NCBI RefSeq assembly: GCF_000003605.2
Contig: NW_003107090.1
Coordinates: 329,385 to 358,859, forward strand
DNA length: 29,475 nucleotides
Source: Saccoglossus kowalevskii
Taxonomy: Eukaryota; Hemichordata; Enteropneusta; Harrimaniidae
Direction of reading: 5' to 3'
This document shows, piece after piece, positions 19,461 to 29,475 of this stretch. The position numbers and the translations under genes are program-made. The number at the start of each line of letters is the position of its first letter. Position 1 is the stretch's first letter. Under the pieces are notes generated by a model. It saw only the letters and a list, made by a program, of their open reading frames with translations, had not been told where the DNA came from and did no database searches.

Positions 19461-20338
19461 ACATAAAACAAATTTAAAAACAAAATTTATTACAAGATCA
19501 ACAAGAGCGAGTTATACAGCCAGTATATAAAGGGTATTTGTTTCAACTAGATTGGTAGCCAATAAAAGCAGTAACTACGCTCCAAAATATAGGTTAAACA
19601 ATGAGCACATTATGATGTTGGTGTATATATATTTATATATATATATATAGAAAGTTTGTTCCATTTAAGTACAATGACACAAATGATAATATAGAATCAT
19701 TAGAAATCAGTCTAAGCTCTACAGGGGCCACAAAAAACATCCATTTTAAAGATCCAGCAAACTTTGGGATTTCACATTCTTATATATACTTAACTACTGA
19801 GGGGGAGTGGGGTGGTGAAAGACTGTACAAGCAAATTGAAGAAAAAGGCAAGAACCAAATAAAGTAGACACTTCTATCCCTTCTTGAGGTAACAGGAATG
19901 TCAGCCAGCTATAAAAACAAACAACCAACATGCCTGTCACAAATTATTACAAAAAAAAAATTATAATTCCAACATGTTACAGATATGAACACAAAATAAA
20001 TTTTTGGTCACAAAAAAATTTCAAAAAACAGCCTGCTTTTTTTTTCTTATTTTAAATCTTCTTTTATATGGCGAGAGCGTGCCATCATGTACTTTGCAAT
20101 GAAAATCTGGATTATGTGGTGTAATTATTACTAGTTTGTAGGAATAACAGCACATGAAGAAGCACACAATACCAGGAGACATTAAGAAAAAAAAAGTATT
20201 CTATGTTCATTTTTTTCTACAGGAACTACATGGCATTGACAATTCTCCTATATGAACTATAGGGAATGTTATCATCAGTCATAAATGGAAAGTGACCAAT
20301 GAATACCCAAAGATTATACGCAATAACAAATTACAAAT
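19461..20338 (-). other. Presumed 3' UTR of the 14-3-3 epsilon gene
   Basis: Read on the - strand, AATAAA is at 19486-19491 and is followed by a GT-rich stretch (TGTTCAGTGTTTTTGTTG), a good polyadenylation site. A 3' UTR of about 870 bases would be typical for this gene. It contains a TA-rich microsatellite at about 19624-19650. Confidence 0.6.
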
Positions 20339-20406
20339 TTAAGGTACTTCATCTTGTTCACAATCTTCAAGTTCACCCGTTTTCTGTTGTTGCTGTTGCT
20401 GTTCCT
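20339..20406 (-). CDS. YWHAE: 14-3-3 epsilon exon 5 (tail)
   Basis: The acceptor is TTTTTCAG. With one base from exon 4 it encodes [20 protein letters not shown], then VP and TAA at 20339-20341. The tail is acidic as in other 14-3-3 proteins, but the glutamine run (CAR codons, 20384-20401) is not part of the usual epsilon tail. Confidence 0.9.
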
Positions 20407-23400
20407 CTGAAAAAGTGACAAAAAAAAAAAAGACGTTTAGACTTTGTGAAGACAAACGGGCCATTTGGAGGATTGCTTTGAGTTGAGTTGCGTTGCATTG
20501 CATTCAGCCAGACTATTCTAATGTAACGAATTAAGGGCATTTTTAAAGACAAAATTGAACATTTTTGCTATTGCTCAAGTGACTTTGCCCTGAAAAAAAA
20601 ACAGTTTAGCTGAACGCGACACTATCATCAAAAGGGATTCCGATTGAGGTAACAAAGATGGCGGTGCAGAGTGATTGTTTTTCCGTGATGTTTAAAAACA
20701 ACATCTCTTTGGCAATTTTGATGCAATGTCTAAGATAATAGTCAATGAATCTTTAATTACCAAAACATTCTAAATTTGTGTATTTTTAAACTAAAAAGTC
20801 AGGGACCGATGATCGCAACAACAGCGGTGAATACCGGTTCAGCGCCATGCCGTCAGCTGACAATGTTACACTGATCGTAGTGTTACGCACAAGGTATAGA
20901 TTTGAAATGTTTGAATATTTGAAATTCTCATTATTGATTTATCAAATTCTTTATATTTTGATAACCTGCAATCTTGCAGACTTAACTGACACTGGCATGG
21001 GCACTAAAACTGACTGTACTTGTACAAAAAATAATGATGAACCAGTTACCTCCATGGATAACTATATTTACAGACTGACTATGACAAATATTTCCTTTGC
21101 TTTTTTTTTTTTTACTGTTCTATTTCAAACTTTATTTTACTTGATACGTACATACAATGGATCTTGTCTTTAATTGCAGGTAGGTTGAAATTTTTATATA
21201 GTAACAATAACATATGTAAATAATAATGTAAATTAGATGCACTATTATCTGGGAAGAACACTGACTGGGCAATCACATTTACAAAAATTGTCTTTCATGG
21301 TAATTTGAGGGGAATTCATATTAGAAAATGCATGTTTGCGTTCATCATTACATAAAAATATCTAATGCAATGGGATTTTCGAGAATAATGTAGCATTTCA
21401 GCTAATGTTAACTTATTTACAATAAAGAATTTCACACTTGACTAGCAAGGAATATGGAACCTTACCGTCTGCCTGCATGTCTGACGTCCAAAGCGTCAAG
21501 TTATCCCTTAATAACTGCATGATTAGTGTAGAATCTTTATAACTATCTTCATTAAGTGTGTCGAGCTCAGCAATAGCATCATCAAACGCAGCCTTTGCTA
21601 GACGACATGCTCTGTCGGGTGAATTCAAGATCTCGTAGTAGAAGACAGAGAAGTTGAGTGCTAAACCAAGGCGTATAGGATTTGTAGACGCTAACTCCTT
21701 CAAGCCAATGTCACTAGCCGCCTTGTAAGCAACCAGACTGTTTTCTGCAGCTTCTTTTCTGTCATTGCCAGTAGAAAACTCTGCCAAATATCGGTGATAG
21801 TCTCCTTTCCTGTAATATAAACATATCAATTCTTACAAGACGGGGCTTAATACATTTTCTTCAACATTTGATGCTATGGAGAACATTGCAAAAAGCACAA
21901 TCAACATCTCAGTTCTAACAAATAGAGCAGATGGTAGTTATAGATATTTTGCGACTTGGCACAAACAGAATGCAGGGCAGGTGGGATAGGCATTTCATGA
22001 AAGAGCTTACCCTATTTCTATACTATACAGAATATGCTATGCAAGCAGTATTCAATTTGAACCACATTCGCCGATGAATGCCTGTGCAGAAACTACTGTA
22101 AAATCTGTATTAGGAGCTGCGGCTTCTAATAAAATGGCACAATGCAACAGAGGGGATGCAGCTTCTATTAGAGCATGTACACATATAGGAAATGGTGAAT
22201 ATTTGCTTCTCAATTGTTCAAAACGAATGGGTGGGACTTCTATTAGAGATGCAGCTTCTAATACAGATTTTACGGTAATCCCTTTGGGGTTTCATCTAAA
22301 CAGATTTGTTCGCAGATTTCTTTTACAAACCCATATTACCAGACAAGTGAATAAAACAGAAAGCTTACATTTTGTAATAGAAGACTTTGGACTCTCCTGT
22401 TGTTGATGAGGGTATCAAATTTTTATCCAGTAAGTCTAAAATATCGTTGCAAATTTCACCCAACTCTTGTTCAACCTAAAAAATACAAAAAAAAATGACA
22501 ACTGTTAGTAAGAATACTCAGTATACTGGACAGCAAAAGTGAAATCAGAATTGATCCTGTACATTGGGGTTGGGCTTGTCCCAAAACACATTCAAGTTCT
22601 TTATCATATACCCAAAATCTCACCTGTACTCTGTAGCTACGAATCATTTCAATCTTCTCATTACCAGGTTTATTTTCTTCTTTCGTTTCAATACTACTAA
22701 TTATTCTCCACGATGCTCGACGTGCACCTATGACATTTTTGAAAGCAACGGATAAAAGATTTCTTTCTTCTACAGTCAATTCCACATCAAGTTTTGCAAC
22801 TTTTGTCATATGTTCAACCATCTCTGCAGAAAAAAAAACAAAAAAAATATTTTACCATAGTTTCACAATGATTTTAAGTTAAGTATTAACCATACTGTGC
22901 TCACTTGCCTACTATATCGTTCAAGCATGTAAAACCTTAGATACTCTTGCACATTTCAACTAAGGGGTAATGGCATGTTCGTAAATAATTATCATTTACA
23001 ACCCCTTTCTTTAACAACAAGATTTTAGCAGTATTGCAATTGTATTGTACAAAACTTTAGTATAAAATCATGATGCAAAGTTTACAGTCTACCTCTCTAT
23101 CACTAGGACAACCATTCTAAAAGTAAAGCTTCAGTCTTGTCTGAGGGAGGGAGAATCACATGCATAGTGAAAGCATTTTCCCCACCTACTTTTTCAGTCA
23201 ATGTATCAAACCTTACAAAAATACCACCTACATTTACCTACACTTCAAATTCACTCTGGTGCTGAAATTGTTTGGACAATACTTTTTTTTTTATATGCTC
23301 ACATCTTCAGGAAAACTTTTTTTTTTAATTATTTTTCTAATTCCTTTTTGTTAATCTCTTCAGTTAACATTCTATGTTGTTGAAGCACAATAACTAGTAT

Positions 23401-26400
23401 GCCTACATGCCATTCACACTGGTTTCTCCACTTAAATACATAAATCATAATTCATTTATATTTCTTACTCAAAAAATTTTCAAAAATAAAGCACTACACT
23501 TTTGGCACTAAATCATAAAGATATTTCCTTTGCAACTAAATTTGACATACAGCAAACTGAAACGTGTTCAAAACCAGCTGATCAGTCCATTATCATATTA
23601 ATTCTATGCAACACAAGGCAGTATGACATGTTATCTTATGTACAAGTTAAATTTTAATGATTTCAGACATGCATGTTTAGCATACAAATGACAAGTTTTT
23701 TTGTTTTTTTTTACAACACTGCATTCCATATCAAAGCAGTCTATGAAAATATCAGTGAAAAGTTTCCCAATATGCAATACATGTGTAGATATATGTATTT
23801 CAACTGTTTCTCAGTATACAATTTCAACATAGTAGGTATTTTTATTGAAATACGTGGTTGAGGCTGAGGTTAAACATAAAATGACAGATCAATGAAGTTC
23901 AGATGGTACATACACTCAAATTCTTTATGATTGTAAAAAGAATGAATGATCTGTCAGCGAGACTTACAAAATGGCTATTGAGTATGCCGTAACATTTTAC
24001 AGTAACAGCATAAAAAGGTCACAGTAAATCTGCTTTTTTAAGATTATTGGCGTTTTGGGACAACTATGACATTTTAAGGTGTAAATACAATGTATGTATG
24101 TATCGATGTTAGTAATTGGGGGAAACTTAACTCAGCTTATTTAACAACTGCTGTCACATGTACAGACATTTAAACTGCAAGATTGTGTAGAGGCAGTGTG
24201 AGACTGCTGTTATTTTTATGTTCTCCAAGTTATGGCAAATGGAACGTTAACAAAACCGGGAAACAAACAGAACACAAACATGTTGAACATGCATCTTTTG
24301 GAATATACAATTGAGCAATTCGCAGATAAATTAAATATCAATATTATCTCTGAGCACAATTTGTAATAGATTATATTTGTATTTTCCTGAGGTTTATTAT
24401 TTGACTTTTTTATGGGAAATTTTGTTTTTGAATGACCCTTTTTTAAGAATAATTTATTGTTTGTAGTTCATCTTAGCCACTGGCACTAATGGTGGCACTG
24501 GTGACATAATAAAATTATCTGCATTTTTCATAGGTGATGAAGTGTTTTAAAGCACAATTAATCGTTGTAATCTTAGCTATAGATGGCAAAAGTGAACACT
24601 TGATGTAGCCAAGAAATTTGCCATTGTCAGACCTCAGTAAACCATTTCTATTTCAAAGTCATCCAATACCTTTGGCTTTGTTAAGTGAAAATTGTAATCT
24701 TTATTCTTTTAATTCATGCTGATTGATACAGATGACTAACATGTTTGATCAAAAATTTAAACTACCATCTCACATTAGTATTACTAGTAGTCAATGGAAT
24801 ACAAGTGTGAACAATCTCTTGTTTATTATGCTCGTCACTGCTTTGAAAACATGCTGCTAGACAGCTGAATTCTAGGCTCAAATGAAAATGGACAACAAGC
24901 ACTATGACTATTTTACTCAAAGTAGCATCATGGTTATTTTTTAGATGATTAACATTTTTATCAGCATTGTAATAATCCAAATTATTCAAAGAAAGCATGT
25001 CAAAATAGATGTAAACATAATAGTTTGAATCCAACAAAGAGTACAAGCTCATTAAATAATATTAGTATAATTTATTATATACACACCATGCATATATAAA
25101 TGCTATAATTTATAATACTTGAACTAAAGCCACATCTGATGCCACCAAGGGACCAAATAATTACATAAATCCCCCCTCACTGAACATTGTCACACACACA
25201 GAACATATGCTTTACCCCCTCTCCATATCCACAAAGATTCAAATCTCACATTAATTTATTAACTTTGTAGAAATTTATATCGATCATTTTTTTTTTAAAC
25301 TTCTAAACTGGTATTTATCTATCATTCGATTTAAATTGATAAGGATGCAGCTCACTGACTATGTTAATAATTGCAATGAAGCCAACTCCAAAATGACTGG
25401 GTTGATGGGAGATTGTGATAATCAATTCTCTTTGAAATGCATCTTAAAATTTCTATGTTGTTTACTTTATCTATTTCTTTGTGGTTTTACAATTGAGCAA
25501 ACTATTGTATGTAGATATTTCAATGTGTTTTCACACATACATACAAGATAACTCAATAAATTCAGCTTAATTATCATCCTGATCTATAGTCATAGTCAAT
25601 TACAGTTTTTAAATTCACAAACCTTAAATGAGGAAGTGCTATGCATTTATCTGAACTTAATTAACACGACAACCAACCAACTTTTCCATGTTCACAAAGG
25701 GTACTATTTTTAAATGCGGAGAAAGAATAGTAAACAGAAACTACTGTATTGCACTGAAAGATGGGGCATGGGGCGTATAGAACATATAGAACCAAAGGTC
25801 ATTTTGATGCTTTACCCTGATTGCCTTTCAAATAATTAGTGGTTTGGGCCAATAAATTGGATACATTTGGATTGTGAAGTTCAGCTTATGTCGTAACACT
25901 CTTGACACAAATTTGCCAGAAATACAACTGACCCATTGTATGCAGATTAAGCAATGTTCAGTCTGAACCTGTCTTTAGATCATCCGAGTCAGGACATTGT
26001 TATATTTTTACAATACTGAGAAAAGCAATATACATTTTCTCCCAAACTATGAAAGGTCAACTTCAACCTTGTCACAAAAATAAAATATCAAATAGACCAA
26101 AATGACTTACACAAATACGCTGGACCAGATTATCTATTTTTCAATGACAATCTTGGATTTAGTGATAGATGATTAATTTATCATGAGTTTGGTTGGTCAA
26201 CTGTAGCAACATTATAAAGCAGATTACTATATAGCATACCTAAGCTCTGACTAATCAGGACAGTCATTTAATGTTATTTTCAAGGAATAGATCCTTTAAC
26301 ATAAACGTCAAGAAAACAGAACGAAAAAATTCAAACCCTGTGAAATGGGCATTGCCCTGGGTGCACTCTACATTAAGCTATCGCTATGAAAATTCGTTTT

Positions 26401-27065
26401 TCTATAAAAAAAAAAAAAGAACGCACAAAACGGTAAAATCCCACTTGTCATAAAATGACCCGAATATTAAAATTACTAGGCGAGCAACATCAAGCCGGGG
26501 AACGAGGGCAAGGCGAGTCGGTAAAAAGAATTATGAGTCACAACATGCTTTGCAGATTATTTTTCGACTTTCTAAACATGCTTTACAATGATAATAACCG
26601 CAATATCGCAGATAATATTTCTAAAAACAGCGACAAAAAACGGCAGATCCTATTTCCTCCAGGATCAGGTAAATGGTTGGTTAAGTGTGTCAATGACTCA
26701 TAATATTCAAATTCAACATGGCGACTGTGATATGTAAAATTGTCGAAGCTCGCCCAGTGCTCTTTTTGTCATTATAGGATACACAAAAAAGGGAAATGCA
26801 CTGTAAAACCCAACACAAAGTAAACTACACATATTATGCTTCCATACGGTACATTCGACGCGCATATTATTACGTTTAAACCAATTTTTTCGTGCATATT
26901 TCGACAGGTATCAAACAACAATAACGTTTCCTGGCAGTCTGTGTAGTAACGGCAACCCGAGGCCGGGAATCGCAAGACTACAACAAGATTTTACATATTA
27001 CCGTCATATCTTTCAGCTTGTTCAGCCAGTTTGGCTTGGTAAACTTGATCTTCTCTATCTGCCAT
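20339..27065 (-). CDS. YWHAE: 14-3-3 epsilon, complete five-exon gene
   Basis: Exons on the - strand, in order, are 27065-27002, 22823-22624, 22475-22369, 21809-21466 and 20406-20339. They join in phase into 260 residues; the human protein has 255. 14-3-3 proteins are cytoplasmic dimers of nine helices that bind phosphoserine/threonine motifs and control signalling, the cell cycle and apoptosis. Diagnostic stretches are [62 protein letters not shown] and [19 protein letters not shown]. The phosphopeptide-binding residues are present: K50, R57, R130 and Y131. The epsilon type is indicated by the MADRED start and the AGxxAERYDE-like first helix, by KEENK, by [12 protein letters not shown] and by SFYKD-equivalent ESYKD replaced with DSYKD. 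The C-terminal tail after WTSDMQAD is unusual in carrying six glutamines. Confidence 0.97.
20407..21465 (-). other. 14-3-3 epsilon intron 4
   Basis: A 1,059-bp intron. An AAAGATGGCGG sequence on the + strand at about 20657 resembles a YY1 site. A 108-residue + strand frame at 20847-21173 has hydrophobic stretches but no splice or family support. Nothing else seen. Confidence 0.7.
21466..21809 (-). CDS. YWHAE: 14-3-3 epsilon exon 4
   Basis: The exon begins after TATTACAG and ends before GTAAGG. It encodes [20 protein letters not shown] through [11 protein letters not shown], helices E to I, nearly identical to the vertebrate protein. Its first base completes the ATG codon started in exon 3. 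Confidence 0.97.
21810..22368 (-). other. 14-3-3 epsilon intron 3
   Basis: A 559-bp intron with GTAAGC donor and TTACAG acceptor. It contains the 180-bp MITE at 22096-22275. Confidence 0.85.
22094..22277. mobile_element. Hairpin MITE with TA target site in intron 3
   Basis: TA at 22094-22095 and 22276-22277 flank a 180-bp element. The left end CTGTAAAATCTGTATTAG and the reverse-complemented right end CCGTAAAATCTGTATTAG match at 17 of 18 positions, and similarity continues for about 15 bp more (GAGCTGC/GAAGCTGC). Internal copies of GCAGCTTCTATTAGAG extend the fold. The ends fit a Tc1/mariner-type MITE and share TACTGTAAAAT with the element at 4043-4257. Confidence 0.75.
22369..22475 (-). CDS. 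YWHAE: 14-3-3 epsilon exon 3
   Basis: Preceded by TTTTTTAG and followed by GTAAGC. It encodes [20 protein letters not shown], then [15 protein letters not shown] and two bases of the next methionine codon. Confidence 0.95.
22624..22823 (-). CDS. YWHAE: 14-3-3 epsilon exon 2
   Basis: Preceded by TTTTTCTGCAG and followed by GTGAGA. It encodes [20 protein letters not shown] through [10 protein letters not shown], which includes the binding residues K50 and R57. The first two bases complete a glutamate codon begun in exon 1. The short intron to exon 3 is 148 bp. Confidence 0.97.
22824..27001 (-). other. 14-3-3 epsilon intron 1 (4.2 kb)
   Basis: A long AT-rich first intron. I see T runs and short AT repeats but no gene, tRNA or clear transposon. 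From about 26270 towards exon 1 the CpG content rises, as expected near a promoter. Open frames here are short. Confidence 0.7.
27002..27065 (-). CDS. YWHAE: 14-3-3 epsilon exon 1
   Basis: The ATG (27063-27065 on the + strand as CAT) opens [20 protein letters not shown], then D and one base of the next codon before the donor GTAATA. This matches the first helix of 14-3-3 epsilon, so the start is secure. It lies 4.2 kb from exon 2. Confidence 0.95.
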
Positions 27066-27260
27066 AGCGGATGGTAAATTTTCACCGACGATTCTAATGG
27101 ATTGAAGTCGCTATCTTCGGTTCCCACAGATCGTTCAAAATACAAGATGGCCGCACCCGCCAACGTGAAAATAGTTCCGGTTACGGCCCTGCTGTCAAAT
27201 ACATCCGCACACTGACAGCAGTGTGATGAAGGGCGCGGTGGCTTTCTGAACACAATAGAG
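27066..27260 (-). promoter_or_regulatory. Presumed 5' UTR and core promoter of 14-3-3 epsilon
   Basis: CpG-richer than the surrounding DNA. A YY1-like CAAGATGGCCGC lies at 27143-27154. A - strand frame runs through the region but its continuation crosses the exon 1 donor, and I do not consider it coding. Confidence 0.4.
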
Positions 27261-27473
27261 TTCGCGATATAGATCTTTTTTCAATTTTTTTTTTATTTCT
27301 CACAGCTTAATTTACACTATTTCAGATTTGCATCAGATTTATAATAATATTAATAATTTATTTTACTTTAAAGTACTCAATGCATCGATTTTCACGAATG
27401 TAATCAAAAACTGTGCCTTGAGGTGTTGCATTATTGCACCATGACATCGACGCTGTCATCTCTAAGCGATGGG

Positions 27474-27650
27474 CTATATATAGTGCAAATCACGTGAAAA
27501 TAATACGCCTTCGCATGACAACGTCAAAACATTGCCAGCGACAACCAGGAAACCAATATTCCAATGCGGAAGAATATCAAAGAGAGCCATAGCGGTCCGC
27601 CACCGCTATGTTGACGTAATCACCCCAGTGCCCATATCCATGGCAACAGA
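27474..27650. promoter_or_regulatory. Candidate regulatory cluster upstream of 14-3-3 epsilon
   Basis: In less than 180 bp there are a palindromic TATA-type CTATATATAG (27474-27483), two CCAAT boxes (27553-27557, 27561-27565), a hairpin CATAGCGGT-CCGCC-ACCGCTATG (27588-27610), a CRE-like TGACGTAA (27612-27619) and CCATGGCAAC (27638-27647), which fits an RFX X-box half-site. It lies 410-590 bp upstream of the start codon and could also serve a gene to the right. Confidence 0.4.
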
Positions 27651-28470
27651 ACATATTTTGGAATGACGATAGTGCCCGAACATACTAATGTATCTGTTGA
27701 ATGAATACAAATATAACGATAAAATGTCGACCCGGGAAAACTGGTATGCAAATATCGAGTTGTAGCACCCAAATCGACCATGCAATAGGGTGGAGGCATT
27801 ATAAATGCTTGGGGCTGACCAAGGTCGTCAACTCCCACTGACCTGGGACAACATTTGCATTTTGATTCAGGGGTGAACTAAACATTTATTGTCGGCAAAA
27901 GGCTATAATAACAGAGAAGCGAGTTATAAATTATAAGAACACATATCAAAGGAGGAATTAAAATAGTTACATAGCAAAAATACAACAATAAAAAAAATAC
28001 ACACAAAACAACGAAGTAAACACAGTTCATAGCAAGTACTGTATTTTCATAAGAACGCACGGGCAATATTAAGAACAAAAACAATGTGGATTTTCGTTTT
28101 GGATATCTCGAAGACAGTTGCATTTTTACAAGTAGAAATAATGGTCTGTTATCATTAAGGTCACGTGCTGTGGTTAACAGGTAGCGGGGTCCCACACTAC
28201 ACATAGCAACGCGTACACATGCGGCTCAAACCCGTTGTTTATTTATACATAATTCGAAGGTAATACAGCGCACATAGTCACGATGACCACCGCCCTACGA
28301 GGAAATTGGTAATACAAGTTTGTACAAGAATCTCTACTGTTCCTGCTCCCTTTTCTTTTCTTTACAAATCATGAAGTATTTTGACCGTGAAAACAACACT
28401 TTACAAATCGATGTTGATTGGTTTTTCAAGATACACGGATCAACTTTTGTCGACAATAACATTTGGTTCA
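27651..28470. other. Unannotated stretch
   Basis: No supported gene. A small CpG-rich patch with an E-box TCACGTG lies at about 28161-28215. Short open frames on both strands are not convincing. Confidence 0.45.
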
Positions 28471-28474
28471 TACA

Positions 28475-28528
28475 ATGTTTCAGACTGTTGTCAACAAGTT
28501 GCAACTTGTTGGAAACAGTCTGAAACAT
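28475..28528. repeat. 54-bp near-perfect palindrome
   Basis: Centred at 28501/28502 on AAGTTGCAACTT. The arms run CAACTTGTTG, a short mismatch, then AACAGTCTGAAACAT, and are complementary except for one two-base mismatch per arm. Related CAAGTTGC/GCAACTTG words continue to about 28650, so it may be the core of a larger dispersed repeat. Confidence 0.9.
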
Positions 28529-29352
28529 CGTAGACAAGTTGCGTTCCTTGCAACGTGTTGTATGTTGTAGATTACAGTTTATCGAATTGCAACATTGCTC
28601 GATCCACAGATCAACATTTGTTGTCAACAAAAGTTGCAGCTTGTTGGTCCTTGAACGCGTGTTTTGTTTTTGAATACAATTATTAATAAATATTATTTTA
28701 TTGTAAGAAATTCTCAATTAAAATGGGAACAAAATCTGGTTGAGTGATCAGCGGGCATACCCCATTGTTATTTGTATACACCAGCATTGTGTTATACCAT
28801 AGACCCTCCAGTAGGTCTATGGTTATACAGTTTCCGTCGATTCCGATTGCCACTGTTTTGCATGATTTGTAATTCATCAAGATGACTTATGGCCACTTAT
28901 CAGCATTGTGAATGATGACATCACAGAAATCAAACAATGGTAGAACGAAACTATTAAACATGGTCTCTAAACAATTTCTAGATTCACAGTACCGAATTCG
29001 CCGCAAAATGCATATTTTTTATGAGATTCTATTAGACATTAGTTCAATATGTTATTTTAACGTCAGATCTAGAGTCAATGACACCTAATCATTAGTCTGG
29101 CTGTCCCGATTAATTTATGTATTCCCTATTTCTATTTGACTTAGTAAAAGTTACACTTTGTTCAATCTGATTAAAATCTGATGTATTGTACGGCGTGTAT
29201 TTTAGTTTATATATTTATTTTCCTTTTACTATTTTTTTTTTTATTTTGTATTTTTTTTATGTTTTTTGTTACGTACGTGTGATTCGCTATATTTTTAACT
29301 ATCGCCATTTGCAATTACCAAAAAAATCTATCAACAAACAAATAATAGATCC
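28529..29352. other. Unannotated stretch
   Basis: AT-rich with long T runs near 29230-29270. Up to about 28650 it continues the palindrome-associated repeat. No gene seen. Confidence 0.45.
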
Positions 29353-29475
29353 AAATAAAATAAAATAAAATAAAATAAAATAAAATAAAATAAAATAAAA
29401 TAAAATAAAATAAAATAAAATAAAATAAAATAAAATAAAATAAAATAAAATAAAATAAAATAAAATAAAATAAAA
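29353..29475 (+). repeat. TAAAA pentanucleotide microsatellite, cut by window end
   Basis: An uninterrupted run of the 5-bp unit TAAAA for about 123 bp (some 24 units), continuing past the window. Such arrays often arise from the A-rich tail of a retroposon; the sequence before it gave no clear element. Confidence 0.97.

Noticed and set aside
20847-21173. 108-residue frame with hydrophobic stretches on the + strand in 14-3-3 intron 4
   Set aside because: No homology I recognise, hydrophobicity explained by T-rich sequence, and no splice or promoter support.
22074-22406. 110-residue + strand frame
   Set aside because: It covers the hairpin MITE in intron 3 and the antisense of exon 3 of the 14-3-3 gene.
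26978-27253. 91-residue - strand frame over the 14-3-3 start
   Set aside because: It reads exon 1 in its proper frame but extends into 5' UTR and through the donor site; the conserved start at 27065 is better supported.

Overview
The window is animal nuclear DNA. Its protein genes are split by GT-AG introns, the background is AT-rich, and it carries many small inverted-repeat transposons, tandem repeats and long introns. Nothing looks bacterial or organellar. The protein matches are clearly metazoan but do not look vertebrate in detail. The repeat load (hairpin MITEs, an AGCTCCGCT/AGCGGAGCT repeat end, AAGATGGCC-type dispersed repeats) suggests a marine invertebrate. I cannot name the species.

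Three genes can be supported. (1) 139-4477, + strand: the last six coding exons of BCAS3 (261 codons plus stop), a WD40-type protein linked to autophagy and cell migration. Its 5' part lies before the window. (2) 13227-14495, - strand: an intronless 422-residue type II membrane protein of the GT31 beta-1,3-glycosyltransferase family, diverged at its metal-binding motif. (3) 20339-27065, - strand: a complete five-exon 14-3-3 epsilon gene (260 residues) with a glutamine run in its tail. These are three separate transcription units; nothing suggests shared regulation.

Layout: 1-4477 BCAS3 exons and introns; 4478-7094 its 3' UTR and several dispersed repeats; 7095-11795 a minisatellite of about 120 units of 36-37 bp; 11796-13226 two small DNA transposons and a C-rich tract; 13227-14495 the glycosyltransferase; 14496-19450 mostly anonymous DNA with a few exon-like fragments; 19460-27065 the 14-3-3 gene; 27066-29475 its upstream region, a 54-bp near-palindrome and a TAAAA microsatellite that runs off the end.

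The most unusual structure is the minisatellite. Its unit contains two short inverted repeats. The array has a higher-order period of about 1.8 kb and has twice taken up a piece of its own right flank together with the left part of a piggyBac-like MITE; the intact MITE still sits at the array's right edge. I found no evidence for a new enzymatic or defence system.
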